From contig NZ_CP080598.1 in the NCBI RefSeq assembly GCF_019598945.1, forward strand, positions 1,860,001 to 1,924,000: a stretch of 64,000 bases of DNA, read 5' to 3'. Below the pieces are notes generated by a model that saw only the letters and a list, made by a program, of their open reading frames with translations, was not told where the DNA came from and searched no databases. Positions 47,167 through 58,206 of the stretch are shown piece after piece; position 1 is the stretch's first letter; each line of letters opens with the position of its first letter. The translations under genes were made by a program, and so were the position numbers. The DNA comes from Sphaerospermopsis torques-reginae ITEP-024 (GTDB taxonomy: Bacteria > Cyanobacteriota > Cyanobacteriia > Cyanobacteriales > Nostocaceae).

Positions 47167-48600
47167 ATGATGCGTCGAACCAAGATTATCTGTACTGTTG
47201 GTCCTGCTACTGCTGCACCGGAAAAGCTGCAAGCTTTGGTGGAAGCGGGAATGAATATGGCTAGGTTGAATTTCTCTCATGGTGCTTATGAAGCTCACGC
47301 CCAAACTTTTCATCATTTACGACGCATTAGTGATGAGTTAAAAAGACCCGTTGCGATTATGCAGGATTTGTGTGGTCCGAAAATTCGTTTGGGGAAGTTA
47401 CCACCGGAAGGTTTGATGCTGGAAGCTGGTAGTGAGGTGACTTTTCTGTTACAGGAAAAGGGGGAAAATATTGATGAACTTCCCCTGCCTCTACCTACTT
47501 TATTCGCAATGATCCGCCCTGGTGAACCGGTTTTGATTAATGATGGTCGGGTGAAGTTAACTGTAACCAGTCGTGATGCTGATAAAATTCGCGCTCATGT
47601 GGATATTGGGGGTTTGATTTCTTCTCATAAGGGTGTAAATTTACCTGCGACTCCTTTACCTGTGAGTTCGATTACAGAAAAGGATTTGCAGGATTTACGG
47701 TTTGGCATTCAGTTGGGTGTAGACTGGGTAGCGGTTTCTTTTGTGCGATCGCCCGCAGACTTAGAACCTGCAAAACGCATGATTGAAGCTGCTGGTTCTA
47801 AAATTCGCCTCATTGCCAAAATTGAACGCCCGGAAGCTGTCGCCCAGTTAAATGACATCCTAGAAGTTGCTGATGCCATTATGATTGCCCGTGGTGATTT
47901 GGGAGTAGAAATGCCTATTCACCAAGTGCCATTAATTCAAAAAGATATCACTCGTCTCTGTAATTTGATGGGTAAGCCAGTAATTACAGCTACGCAGATG
48001 TTAGAATCGATGATTAGCGCCCCTGACCCCACTCGCGCCGAAGCAACGGATGTGGCTAATTCCATTTTGGATGGTACGGATGCGGTGATGTTGTCGGGAG
48101 AAACTGCCGTGGGTGAATATCCCATTGCGGCGGTACAAACAATGCACAATATCGCCTTACAAACGGAAAAAGCTCTACAAGAGGGAGCTAAACATAGTTG
48201 GAATCATGAAGCAGGGCGTTTGAGTGTGACGGAATCTGTCGCCCAGGCGGTTTGTCGCATGGCCTATGAAACGGGAGCTAAAGCGATTCTTTGTAATACC
48301 ACTTCTGGCAGTACGGCGAGATTAATTTCCAAATATCGTCCCCTGACTCCAATTATCACCCTTACCTCTGAACCCATTGCTTACCGTCAGTTGGCTTTAT
48401 CTTGGGGTGTAGAACCTTTATTAATCAAACCTGTTCACCATGCAGAAGAGATGTTTACCAATGTGGTTAACACGGTGGTAGAAAAAGGTTTCGTGAAAAA
48501 AGGTGACAAAGTTGTAATTACCTCTGGAGTACCAATTGGTATGTCAGGAACAACCAGTTTAATCAAAGTGCATTCTATTGGACAGCCTATCACAGCTTGA
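47167..48600 (+). CDS. pyk: Pyruvate kinase
   Basis: 477-aa glycolytic enzyme converting phosphoenolpyruvate and ADP to pyruvate and ATP. RRTKIICTVGPATAAPEKL, MNMARLNFSHG, catalytic IRLIAKIERPEA, IMIARGDLGVEMP and MLESMISAPDPTRAE are all present; a C-terminal allosteric domain follows. The frame is open upstream to 47080 and includes an ATG at 47119, but family proteins start M(M)RRTK, so ATG 47167 (or 47170) is preferred. 125 bp after gap1, same strand. Confidence 0.95.
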   Translation: MMRRTKIICTVGPATAAPEKLQALVEAGMNMARLNFSHGAYEAHAQTFHHLRRISDELKRPVAIMQDLCGPKIRLGKLPPEGLMLEAGSEVTFLLQEKGENIDELPLPLPTLFAMIRPGEPVLINDGRVKLTVTSRDADKIRAHVDIGGLISSHKGVNLPATPLPVSSITEKDLQDLRFGIQLGVDWVAVSFVRSPADLEPAKRMIEAAGSKIRLIAKIERPEAVAQLNDILEVADAIMIARGDLGVEMPIHQVPLIQKDITRLCNLMGKPVITATQMLESMISAPDPTRAEATDVANSILDGTDAVMLSGETAVGEYPIAAVQTMHNIALQTEKALQEGAKHSWNHEAGRLSVTESVAQAVCRMAYETGAKAILCNTTSGSTARLISKYRPLTPIITLTSEPIAYRQLALSWGVEPLLIKPVHHAEEMFTNVVNTVVEKGFVKKGDKVVITSGVPIGMSGTTSLIKVHSIGQPITA

Positions 48601-48872
48601 GACGTTTAAAATAGGGCTGAGGCTGGAACTTTTCTCTTCCTGCTCAAAAATTCTCAACTTCATTCCTTCTCTTCCTTTGTGTACTTTGCGTACTTTGCGG
48701 TTAATAAATCAAAAAAAGTTGGCAACTGCACACCTGAGAGGAATGATTTAGTAAAGTAAGGTTAGGCAATTATTAAGAAAAGTTGCCAAAATCAGAATCC
48801 TATGCAAGATCAAAGAGTTTAAATAATTGGGGATTGGTAAATCCTACACCAAAAAAATTTACGGAGTATGTT

Positions 48873-49877
48873 ATGGCTAAAAATTTACTGGAACAGTTGC
48901 GGGAAGTAACCGTTGTTGTGGCGGATACTGGAGACATCCAAGCAATTGAAAAGTTTAAACCCCAGGACGCTACTACCAATCCTTCTTTGATTACTGCGGC
49001 GGCACAAATGCCGGAATATCAGGATATTGTTGATCAAACTTTAATTAAAGCAAAAAAAGATGCTGGTGCTAAGGCTACCCAAGGAGAGGTAGTTTCTTTG
49101 GCTTTTGACCGTTTGGCGGTATCCTTTGGATTAAAGATTTTGCAAATTATCCCCGGTCGGGTGTCTACTGAAGTAGATGCTCGTTTATCCTATGATACTG
49201 ATGCCACTGTGGCTAAAGCCAGAGATTTGATTGCCCAATATAAAGCTGCGGGTATTTCTAAGGAACGGGTTTTGATTAAAATTGCCGCTACTTGGGAAGG
49301 TATCAAGGCTGCGGAAATTTTGGAGAAAGAGGGTATTCACTGTAACTTAACTTTGTTGTTTGGTGTACATCAAGCGATCGCCTGTGCTGAAGCTGGTGTC
49401 ACTCTGATTTCTCCTTTTGTGGGTCGTATTCTTGACTGGTACAAAAAAGATACCGGACGGGATAGTTACCCCTCAGCAGAAGACCCTGGTGTATTGTCTG
49501 TAACTAAGATTTATAACTACTACAAAAAGTTTGGTTATAAGACTGAAGTTATGGGTGCTAGTTTCCGTAACATCGGGGAAATTACAGAGTTAGCTGGTTG
49601 TGATTTGTTGACTATTTCTCCTGGTTTGTTGTCTGAGTTGCAAAATACTGTGGGTGAGTTACCCCGCAAACTTGATCCTGCTAAGGTTGCAGGTTTATCT
49701 ATTGAAAAAATCTCTGTTGATAAAGCGACTTTTGATAAGATGCACGCTGGCGATCGCATGGCATCTGATAAACTCTCTGAAGGTATTGATGGTTTCACTA
49801 AGGCTTTAATTACTTTAGAGCAATTATTGGCTGAAAGATTGGAACGTCTGGAAAAAGAAATGGTAGCTGCTGGTTAA
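48873..49877 (+). CDS. tal: Transaldolase
   Basis: 334-aa pentose phosphate pathway enzyme exchanging three-carbon units. [14 protein letters not shown], Schiff-base Lys in [30 protein letters not shown] and [13 protein letters not shown] fit the TalB class. ATG 48873 has GGAG 6 nt upstream and matches family N-termini ([13 protein letters not shown]); an in-frame TTG at 48783 is rejected. Third gene of the gap1-pyk-tal cluster; a strong terminator follows. Confidence 0.96.
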   Translation: MAKNLLEQLREVTVVVADTGDIQAIEKFKPQDATTNPSLITAAAQMPEYQDIVDQTLIKAKKDAGAKATQGEVVSLAFDRLAVSFGLKILQIIPGRVSTEVDARLSYDTDATVAKARDLIAQYKAAGISKERVLIKIAATWEGIKAAEILEKEGIHCNLTLLFGVHQAIACAEAGVTLISPFVGRILDWYKKDTGRDSYPSAEDPGVLSVTKIYNYYKKFGYKTEVMGASFRNIGEITELAGCDLLTISPGLLSELQNTVGELPRKLDPAKVAGLSIEKISVDKATFDKMHAGDRMASDKLSEGIDGFTKALITLEQLLAERLERLEKEMVAAG

Positions 49878-49908
49878 GGGATAATTATTAGATGATTTAG
49901 GTGATTTA

Positions 49909-49968
49909 GATCCCCGGTTTCTTGAAGAAATCGGGGATCTGTTTTTTTTGTTTTTTTTATTTTTTTAA
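49909..49968 (+). terminator. Strong rho-independent terminator of tal
   Basis: GATCCCCGGTTTCTT and AAGAAATCGGGGATC form a stem at 49909-49939, followed by T-rich sequence (T8-G-T8 etc.) to 49968. A related GATCCCCGA fragment recurs at 50040. Also GGATTTACAGGATTTC repeats at 49980-50008. Confidence 0.93.
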
Positions 49969-50098
49969 TTGTCTGAATCAGGATTTACAGGATTTCAGGA
50001 TTTACATGATTGATATTTTTTCGTTGTTTGTTGGCGTTGAGATCCCCGACTGATTGATTATTAGTATGCCGATGATTAGTAACTTTTGAGGTAAGTAT

Positions 50099-50716
50099 TC
50101 ATTCAGATTTGAGTTTTAAAATTGAGATCAATTCTGATAAATTAACATCATTCCCATTGATAGCGATCGCACTTTCAATAATCAATTCTCCTGCTTTCAT
50201 ATCAGTGAATAATGTTGAACCAGGAGTAACAGTTTTAAATAGAACTTCTAACAGTTTAACCTCATTACGTGGTAATGTATAATAAATTTTATCTCCCATA
50301 ACTTTAATCTTTTCAGGTAACATATTTTGAGGAATATGTCCACCCAGAAAAATTTTCCAGCCACCAATTAAAGTTTTATAAATTAAAGAATCACTTTGAA
50401 TATCTGGTTGTTTTAATAATTGTAATTCTCCTTCAATACAATCTTCTTTAAGAGTGATTAACTTGGGATTAAAATGCAACTTTACTTCTATTTTATCCTG
50501 TTTAATTATCGCTATTAATCCTTGAGTATCACCAGGTGTTAAACTAATAATTTGCTCTATTTTTGATTCAACTTGACGACATAAAAAAGTAACAGTTTTT
50601 GGTTTTAAGATTAATTGTTTGGCTGGGGTATTAAATTCTATATATGATTGTAAAATATTTTCGAGTATTTTTCCTGCATTACCTACAGTTTTCTGAATAT
50701 TTTTGAATAAACCCAT
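50099..50716 (-). CDS. Hypothetical protein
   Basis: 205-aa protein without signal peptide or membrane segment. N-terminal basic helix MGLFKNIQKTVGNAGKI recalls amphipathic membrane-binding helices (compare Vipp1), followed by a beta-rich body (ILKPKTVTFLCRQVESKIEQ, GLIAIIKQDKIEVKLHF, IYYTLPRNEVKLLEVLF). Isolated between tal and atpC. No domain recognised. Confidence 0.65.
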   Translation of the reverse strand: MGLFKNIQKTVGNAGKILENILQSYIEFNTPAKQLILKPKTVTFLCRQVESKIEQIISLTPGDTQGLIAIIKQDKIEVKLHFNPKLITLKEDCIEGELQLLKQPDIQSDSLIYKTLIGGWKIFLGGHIPQNMLPEKIKVMGDKIYYTLPRNEVKLLEVLFKTVTPGSTLFTDMKAGELIIESAIAINGNDVNLSELISILKLKSE

Positions 50717-50799
50717 ATTTTTGAATGAAGAAATTTTTGAATAAATAATTTTGACAACTATATTTAATTAATTATATAAAAAGTCACAGAATATGTCAA

Positions 50800-50872
50800 T
50801 TACGTAGGGGCAAACCCCCCGTGGTTGCCCCCAAATGTGCTTAGGGGTAGGCACGGGGGCGCTACCCCTACA
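50800..50872. repeat. GTAGGGGCAAACCCCCCGTG palindromic repeat
   Basis: GTAGGGGCAAACCCCCCGTGG near 50803 and CACGGGGGCGCTACCCCTAC near 50853 form an imperfect long inverted repeat. Dispersed extragenic element; CCCTGTT heptamers follow (50885-50905). Located just after the atpC stop on its strand. Confidence 0.7.
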
Positions 50873-50971
50873 ACAAATTTTTCTATTCCCTGTTCCCTGT
50901 TCCCTAATATATAAAATTTGCATGATGGAAAAAACCACCATGCAAAATCAAATTATTGAATAATTCAAACT

Positions 50972-51385
50972 TTACAACGCACCGCCAGCAGCTTGAAAAC
51001 GAGCGCGAGCGCGTTTAAAGGCTTGTGTAGCTTGAATTTGAGCTTGTCTATCCCCTGCGGGAACTTGGTTTAATTTGGTTTGTGCTTGGTTGAAAGCTGT
51101 GCGGGCTTCTTCTAAATTAATAGCGTCCCCACGTTCAGCACCATTCACAAGAACGGTAACTTCATCTTCATCAACTTCAGCAAAACCACCCAAAAGGGCG
51201 ATCGCTTGCCAGTTAGCAGTTTTACTAGCACGAACACGCATTACACCTGTATCCAATGCTGTCAACATGGGAGCGTGTCCACTTAAAACACCCAACTGAC
51301 CAGTAGTGCTAGGTAAAATTACTTCATCAGCAGGAGCATCCCAGACAGTTTTATCTGGGGAAATTACACGAACGGTCAGAGTCAT
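50972..51385 (-). CDS. atpC: ATP synthase epsilon subunit
   Basis: 137-aa subunit of the CF1 head of thylakoid ATP synthase. [39 protein letters not shown] and the C-terminal helical pair ([40 protein letters not shown]) are typical. ATG 51385. Second gene of atpB-atpC; the 174-bp spacer between them carries STRRs. Confidence 0.97.
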   Translation of the reverse strand: MTLTVRVISPDKTVWDAPADEVILPSTTGQLGVLSGHAPMLTALDTGVMRVRASKTANWQAIALLGGFAEVDEDEVTVLVNGAERGDAINLEEARTAFNQAQTKLNQVPAGDRQAQIQATQAFKRARARFQAAGGAL

Positions 51386-51409
51386 ATTCTTTAGTTTCTA
51401 CTTAGTAAT

Positions 51410-51556
51410 GAGGTGACAGTTGACAGGTGACAGGTGACAGTGAAGAAAGCAGAGGTGCAAGGGGTAGAGTGCATGGGTAAAATATTCACGTTTGCCTTTT
51501 GCCTCTTGCCTCTTGCCTTTTGCCTTCTGTTCCCTGTTCCCTGTTCCCTGTTCCCT
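51410..51556. repeat. STRR arrays inside the atpB-atpC spacer
   Basis: (AGGTGACAG)n at 51410-51440 and CTTGCCT/CTTTTGC units then CCCTGTT units at 51488-51556. The cotranscribed spacer is thereby stretched to 174 bp. Confidence 0.88.
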
Positions 51557-51559
51557 TTA

Positions 51560-53259
<1,700 letters not shown>

Positions 53260-53366
53260 TACAGCACTTTGCGTAACGTTTAGGTACAAAAACATAAGAC
53301 AGAATTATTACATCAAGCTAGAAAATAGGATATGAACTGTACTAGATAGACGTGCAAAGTGCTGTA
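53260..53366. mobile_element. 107-bp TA-ended MITE, second member
   Basis: Ends are TACAGCACTTTGC (53260-53272) and its exact inverse GCAAAGTGCTGTA (53354-53366), with inner GGTACA/TGTAC arms. Length and several internal blocks (TAAGACAGAA, ACTGTAC) agree with the reverse complement of the element at 19891-19996. The outer 13 bp are perfectly inverted here. It lies between atpB and a broken small gene. Confidence 0.78.
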
Positions 53367-53418
53367 TTATAGAATTAGTAAAGTTTTATTAATCAGTAAT
53401 CAGGAATTAAAAGTAATC

Positions 53419-53757
53419 ATGACAACTCAAGCAGAAATAATCAATCAATTAAAAGTCCTAGAAGCACTTTCTCAACAAGGAGGATATAGTGATATTTTAG
53501 CTTCATCACTCAGAAAGATTATTCATCAAGAAAGAGAACATATTCAACAGCAAATCAGAGAATTAGAAAGCGATTTGCAAGTATTTGCGCAGCGTTATCA
53601 ATGATCATCTGTGGAGTTTTATCAACAATTTAAAGCTGGTAAATTAGGAGATGAAGTTGATTTTGTGGAATGGAGTGCTTTTTATCAAATGTGGTCTGAT
53701 TTACAAACTCAGTTAGAGTTACTTCACTCAGTCTCTTTATATAGTGATCCGATTTGA
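53419..53757 (+). pseudogene. Small antitoxin-type gene broken by an in-frame TGA
   Basis: The first part reads MTTQAEIINQLKVLEALSQQ to AQRYQ (61 aa), then TGA at 53602-53604. The same frame continues for 50 codons (FYQQFKAGKLGDEVDFVEW, SAFYQMWSDLQTQLELL) to the stop at 53757. Proteins with a coiled N-terminus and a GxLGDxxDFxEWxxxY tail are common cyanobacterial small proteins, usually beside toxin genes, and normally uninterrupted. ATG 53419. Either a pseudogene or a sequencing/readthrough case; a GTG at 53611 could restart the second part. No toxin partner is adjacent. Confidence 0.65.
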
Positions 53758-53894
53758 TTCATGAATTGTTCGTGGAGGCAGGGAACAGGGAACAGGGAAC
53801 AGGGAACAGGAAAGAAAGCTTTCAGTATGTACTGAGTTCTGTTCAAAAATCAAATAGGAGTCCTATAGATAATAGCTGATTACTGATTACTCAC

Positions 53895-54149
53895 TTACGT
53901 TTTCTGATTTTGGGATTTAAACCTACCTGCAATAAAATCTCGCTTTTGCAGATGTTTGGTTTTGCGTTGAGTAACTCTTTCTCTCCACATCTGGAAACTA
54001 GAAGATTTCATTTCTCTTCTCATCAAGGCTATTACCTGCTTTTCTAAAAGTCCAAATTGTGTTTCTATTGCTTCAAATGGGGTTCTATCTTCCCAGGCCA
54101 TTTCGATAATACGATCTATAGTTTCAGGGTCTAAGTCAGGTAATTTCAT
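53895..54149 (-). CDS. TIGR03643/DUF2805 family protein
   Basis: 84-aa protein: IDRIIEMAWEDRTPFEAIET, FGLLEKQVIALMRREMK and WRERVTQRKTKH match the DUF2805 family, which looks helix-turn-helix-like and occurs in cyanobacteria and Bacteroidetes. Role unknown. Basic C-terminal tail. ATG 54149. The preceding 137 bp contain GGGAACA STRR units (53777-53812). Confidence 0.85.
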   Translation of the reverse strand: MKLPDLDPETIDRIIEMAWEDRTPFEAIETQFGLLEKQVIALMRREMKSSSFQMWRERVTQRKTKHLQKRDFIAGRFKSQNQKT

Positions 54150-54315
54150 AAGTTGACAGATGTGGAGAACTAGACAAAAATCTTATTTTGGTATATGTTG
54201 ATCATACATGATCAAGTAATGAAACAACTGGTAAAAATACGATTTTGAGATCCGATGGCTCCCAACTGCCTCAATTGCCTTAAAATAAGAGTATGTCGCC
54301 TCATGCCTATTGCTT

Positions 54316-55134
54316 ATGAACTTCTCGTCAGCACGTCAATATTTTTACCAAGAAATCCAGCAACCTGGCGAGTCTATCAACCTGGCCAGGGCTGCTTTAT
54401 ATATCGCCCAGGAAGAATATCCCGATCTTGATCCAGAAGAATACTTAAATGCGCTGGATACAATGGCAACAGAGTTAGAGGAGCGTTTACCATCTTCCCG
54501 CTATCCGCTGCGGATGATTCAAAGTATTAATCAGTATTTATACGAAAAGTTGGGTTTTACAGGTAATAAAATTGATTATTATGATCCGCGTAATAGTTTT
54601 TTTAATGATGTCATAGAACGCAGAACCGGGATTCCTATTACTTTAGCGTTAGTTTACATGGAGGTAGGAAAGCGTATTGATTTCCCAATGGTGGGCATAG
54701 GAATGCCAGGACATTTTTTGATCCGTCCAGATATTGCAGATATCGAGATTTTTGTGGATGCTTTTAATGGTGGTGAGGTGATGTTTCCCCAAGACTGCCA
54801 AGAAAGATTATCACAAATTTATCAGCAATCGGTTACATTACAACCAGAATTTTTAGCTGTGGTTAGTAAGCGGCAATTTTTAGCGAGGATGCTGACAAAT
54901 TTGAAGTATATTTATTTAAATCGCCAAGATTTAGAAAAAACCCTATCTGTGGTAGAAAGAATTTTGTTGTTGTTTCCTGGTGTGAGTTTAGAATTAAGAG
55001 ACAGAGGTTTGCTTTATTATCAACTTGGTTACTTTACCCAAGCAGTAGAGGATCTGCAAATTTATTTAACTAAAGTTCCCGAAGGTGAAGATGCTAATGT
55101 GATTCGGCAATTACTAAGTAAGTTGGATAGTTGA
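54316..55134 (+). CDS. SirB1-like transglutaminase-fold/TPR protein
   Basis: 272-aa protein of the SirB1 (YchA) family: a transglutaminase-like core (about 20-180; YDPRNSFFNDVIERRTGIPI, LALVYMEVGKRIDFPMVGIG, MPGHFLIRPD) followed by two TPR-like helical pairs (about 185-272). The catalytic Cys of true transglutaminases is not seen in this family; its role is poorly known. ATG 54316; the frame extends two codons to a TTG. Confidence 0.85.
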   Translation: MNFSSARQYFYQEIQQPGESINLARAALYIAQEEYPDLDPEEYLNALDTMATELEERLPSSRYPLRMIQSINQYLYEKLGFTGNKIDYYDPRNSFFNDVIERRTGIPITLALVYMEVGKRIDFPMVGIGMPGHFLIRPDIADIEIFVDAFNGGEVMFPQDCQERLSQIYQQSVTLQPEFLAVVSKRQFLARMLTNLKYIYLNRQDLEKTLSVVERILLLFPGVSLELRDRGLLYYQLGYFTQAVEDLQIYLTKVPEGEDANVIRQLLSKLDS

Positions 55135-55347
55135 TAGTTGACAGTTGATAATTCTTAACAAAGAATAAATATGGGATTTTTGTCAACTTCTGGCCTTAAT
55201 CTGATAAGTGGGTGTTTCACAATATACAAAGTTTTGTTAACAAATAAGCGTTATTTTTACTACAAAAAGATAAGTAAATATACTATTGCGTTTTCTTTCC
55301 CATCAGCATACTATGTAGCGCAATAAGTTTTTGTTATCTAAACCATC

Positions 55348-55641
55348 ATGAAATCTATTCTGCAAACCTACACAGAGAAAGAGATATGGTTGTTAATCAG
55401 AGATAAATGGTATTTGGCAACAATTATCGGGGTTGTAGATGACTTATTGTGGTTTAAACACAGAACTCACAACAAAGAGACAGAAGAAGATACTTTGTGG
55501 GAAATGGTGGTGAAAATCAGTGAAGTCATTGCTATTGATAAAGTGATATCTGTGATGAGTAGAAAACCAGATGTATTTATGTCTAGGTTATTGGAAGCAG
55601 ATAACACGATACATAATAATCAACAGGAACATGAAAAATAA
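55348..55641 (+). CDS. Hypothetical protein
   Basis: 97-aa soluble protein: KEIWLLIRDKWYLATIIGVV, DDLLWFKHRTHNKETEEDTL, EMVVKISEVIAIDKVISVMS. Charged tail (NNQQEHEK). It resembles SH3-like small cyanobacterial proteins in pattern (W-x-L-I-R-D-K-W-Y) but is not assigned. Precedes an STRR array. Confidence 0.6.
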   Translation: MKSILQTYTEKEIWLLIRDKWYLATIIGVVDDLLWFKHRTHNKETEEDTLWEMVVKISEVIAIDKVISVMSRKPDVFMSRLLEADNTIHNNQQEHEK

Positions 55642-55655
55642 ATGCTAATGATGTA

Positions 55656-55707
<52 letters not shown>

Positions 55708-55747
55708 GAACAAGAAACAGTGATAACTGATAACTGATACTGGGTTA

Positions 55748-56332
55748 TTAGTTACTGGATAAATTATTGGGTGGTGTGATAGTTTTGGTAAATTTTTTCC
55801 AGAGCGATCGCACTACTTTTTTTTGTTGAATTGAGTGTAAAATAATAAAAACCAAAAATGTGTAAGCTAACCAAAAATGTAAACTTCTACCGATTTCCAC
55901 CATTGCTGAATTTTGGGGAAACATATCAGGTAAAAGAATACCAAAAACTTTAACATTATTACTTTTAAAAGAATTAGAAAGTAAAAAACCCGTAACGGGA
56001 ACAACCCACATAAAGATATATAAACTGGTATGAAGGGCGACGGTTTGCAACCATTCGGGAGTAAATTTAGGAAATTTTTTTGTATATTTGCGCCACCAAA
56101 CTCGCAACAATACTAAAATTCGCCATGTGAGAATGGCCATTGTTAAAGCACCTATTGATTTATGAAAATCGTAAAGAGAAGGGCGAATAAAAATCTCTCT
56201 TGGCAACCTGGCCATAATTGTGCCAGTTAAAAATAGGATTAAATAACCAATTGACATCCACCAATGGATAGACATTAGGTGTTTAAATGCCGAATTTTGT
56301 CTAGGTTTAGAGGGTGTATTGATAGAATTCAT
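55748..56332 (-). CDS. Cytochrome b561-type membrane protein
   Basis: 194-aa protein with four transmembrane helices. Candidate heme-ligand histidines: His23 (MSIHWWMSIGYLILF), His56 (YDFHKSIGAL), His102 (TVALHTSLYIFMW) and His152 (RSLHFWLAYTF). This is the bacterial cytochrome b561 (CybB) layout, a di-heme quinone-linked electron carrier. Loop between helices 1 and 2 contains PREIFIRPSLYDF. ATG 56332. No redox partner gene adjacent. Confidence 0.9.
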   Translation of the reverse strand: MNSINTPSKPRQNSAFKHLMSIHWWMSIGYLILFLTGTIMARLPREIFIRPSLYDFHKSIGALTMAILTWRILVLLRVWWRKYTKKFPKFTPEWLQTVALHTSLYIFMWVVPVTGFLLSNSFKSNNVKVFGILLPDMFPQNSAMVEIGRSLHFWLAYTFLVFIILHSIQQKKVVRSLWKKFTKTITPPNNLSSN

Positions 56333-56466
56333 ATATTAATGATTGGTTTTTATCTATGATTGTGAAAATTTGTAAATTTAGTTTAGCAACGATTTAAGTT
56401 ATACGCTTGTGTTTTTGGGTTAAGGTAGATTTAAGGTAGTGGAAAATATCGCTAGGTAGGTATCTA

Positions 56467-57027
56467 CTATAAAAAACTTACATATTCATATAAATCATCC
56501 ATATTTCCCTGAAAATTAAGACTTTGCAATTCAAAAGATGATTGTGTATAAGATTGTAATACCCATAAATCTTGATCATTCCTTCGGAAACAATCTACTT
56601 GAGGTTTTTTGACATCTATTAACACATATTCTTGTAAAGTTTCGATATTTTGATAGTCTTTAAATTTATCACCCCGATCAAATGCTTCTGTGGAATCTGA
56701 TAATATTTCAATTATTAAACAGGGGAATTTTTTATAATTTGATAATGCTTTATCCCTTTCATCACAAGTAACCATCACATCAGGATAGTAAAAACGATTT
56801 ATTGTTTCTATTCTGGTTTTCATGTCAGTTGCAAAAACTCGACATCCACTACCACGAATGTGATTACGAATGAGAAAAGCACTATTTAATGTTACAGTAA
56901 CATGAGGATCTGAAGCACCAGCCATTGCGTAGATGTAACCGTTGATGTATTCATGTTTGACTGGGCTTTTTTCTTCCAGTGCTAAATATTGTTCAGGAGT
57001 GATGTAAACATCGTGATTTGCGATCAT
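56467..57027 (-). CDS. Uma2 family (DUF820) putative endonuclease, second subfamily
   Basis: 186-aa Uma2 protein: YITPEQYLALEEKSPVKHEY, INGYIYAMAGASDPHV, FYYPDVMVTC (acidic residue), CLIIEILSDSTEAFDRGDK and LQEYVLIDVKKPQVDCFRR. Belongs to a different subfamily from the genes at 1763 and 58325. ATG 57027. A fragment of a closely related gene is found at 58205-58306 on the same strand. Its 3' end lies near the cytochrome b561 start. Confidence 0.9.
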   Translation of the reverse strand: MIANHDVYITPEQYLALEEKSPVKHEYINGYIYAMAGASDPHVTVTLNSAFLIRNHIRGSGCRVFATDMKTRIETINRFYYPDVMVTCDERDKALSNYKKFPCLIIEILSDSTEAFDRGDKFKDYQNIETLQEYVLIDVKKPQVDCFRRNDQDLWVLQSYTQSSFELQSLNFQGNMDDLYEYVSFL

Positions 57028-57182
57028 ATATTTGATGTGTTTATTACATAATTTTATCTTTTATTATAGTAGATTTATTGCCAATTTTGTAAAAATACTG
57101 ATTTTAGGACTCAAGATTATGTGTTTTTCAGTTAAAATAGTTTTAGGAAAGCGCATAATGTCACCAGATAGGTACATAAAGT

Positions 57183-57818
57183 ATGGTATACAGCTTTACA
57201 TTTCCCCAAGAGATTATTGATAGCATCCAGGAAAGGATAGAAATTCTGGAAAGATGCTTAAATGATCCTAACCCGCAAGATGAAAAAATGGCAGAAATAC
57301 TTGAGTTGGTTAATATTCAGGAAATAGCTGTTATTCAACTACAGGAGAAATTGTTAAAATTAATTGAAAAATTCATTAGAGTAAGAAAACTATCTCAGGT
57401 AATTCTTGAAAAATCAAGCAATGGTGAACACTTTTTTAATTACTTACTATTATATGTAAGACAGGATTTTATGTACAAAGAAATTATAGATTCTGATTCA
57501 TCCCTAATCATAAATGGGGAAATTTTAAAAAAAATGACTATAGGTTTTGTAGAAATTTATAATCAATATAAATGTCAAAAAGAAACTCTAGATAAGGTTT
57601 TTTTAAAACTGTATGAATCTGAAATATACATTTGGATTGAATCTTTAAAGCACTTATTACAATCACTTATCAAGGCTTGTTTAAGGACAAATGTATTCAC
57701 GGAACAAGAAATTAATGCTTTTAACTTAGGAGATATCACACCCCAAGAATCAGAAGCTATGTTAATTTCTTTAGCATCTACTAAAAAATGGGATTATGTG
57801 TATAGAAAACTGGCATAA
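57183..57818 (+). CDS. Unknown 211-aa helical protein overlapping a Fic/Doc gene
   Basis: Predominantly helical, Leu/Ile/Lys/Glu-rich soluble protein (QERIEILERCLND, VIQLQEKLLKLIEKFIRVRK, SEIYIWIESLKHLLQSLIKA), no Cys-rich or catalytic motif, no signal peptide. Its last 23 nt overlap the start of the Doc-type gene, indicating translational coupling; the C-terminus ENINAFNLGDITPQES-like segment ends TKKWDYVYRKLA. In a Phd/Doc module an antitoxin of about 70 aa would occupy this place; here the partner is three times longer and unlike Phd. Function not recognised; antitoxin or target role is inference. Confidence 0.7.
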   Translation: MVYSFTFPQEIIDSIQERIEILERCLNDPNPQDEKMAEILELVNIQEIAVIQLQEKLLKLIEKFIRVRKLSQVILEKSSNGEHFFNYLLLYVRQDFMYKEIIDSDSSLIINGEILKKMTIGFVEIYNQYKCQKETLDKVFLKLYESEIYIWIESLKHLLQSLIKACLRTNVFTEQEINAFNLGDITPQESEAMLISLASTKKWDYVYRKLA

Positions 57819-58206
57819 TCCTAAATTCATTAATAAAGAAGATGTATTAAGTATACATAAAAAGCAGATTAACCTATATGGTGGATCAGAAGGTATCCGC
57901 GATGAAGGTTTATTAGATTCTGCGATTTACCAACCTCAAGCAAGTTTTGGAGGTGAATTTTTACATCAGACAATTTATGAACAAGCAGCAGCTTATTTAT
58001 TTCACATTTGTAAAAATCATGCTTTTATAGATGGTAATAAACGTACTGCTTTTGATGTGATGGTGACGTTTTTGAATTTGAATGATTATGAATTGAATCT
58101 AATACCAGAGGAAGCATATCAATTAACAATGCAGGTTGCTGATAATAAAGTGAGTAAGGAAGATTTGATAGAAATATTGAGAGATTGTATTATAGAATTA
58201 TTTTAA
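57796..58206 (+). CDS. Fic/Doc family protein (death-on-curing type)
   Basis: 136-aa Fic-fold protein. The catalytic loop is HAFIDGNKRTAF (about 75-86), matching HxFx(D)GNKR of Doc kinases/AMPylators; the N-terminal FINKEDVLSIHKKQINLYGG and GLLDSAIYQPQ are Doc-like. Doc phosphorylates EF-Tu in known systems. Intact length. ATG 57796 lies inside the upstream gene, overlap 23 nt. The stop at 58204-58206 abuts a Uma2 gene fragment. Confidence 0.9.
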   Translation: MCIENWHNPKFINKEDVLSIHKKQINLYGGSEGIRDEGLLDSAIYQPQASFGGEFLHQTIYEQAAAYLFHICKNHAFIDGNKRTAFDVMVTFLNLNDYELNLIPEEAYQLTMQVADNKVSKEDLIEILRDCIIELF

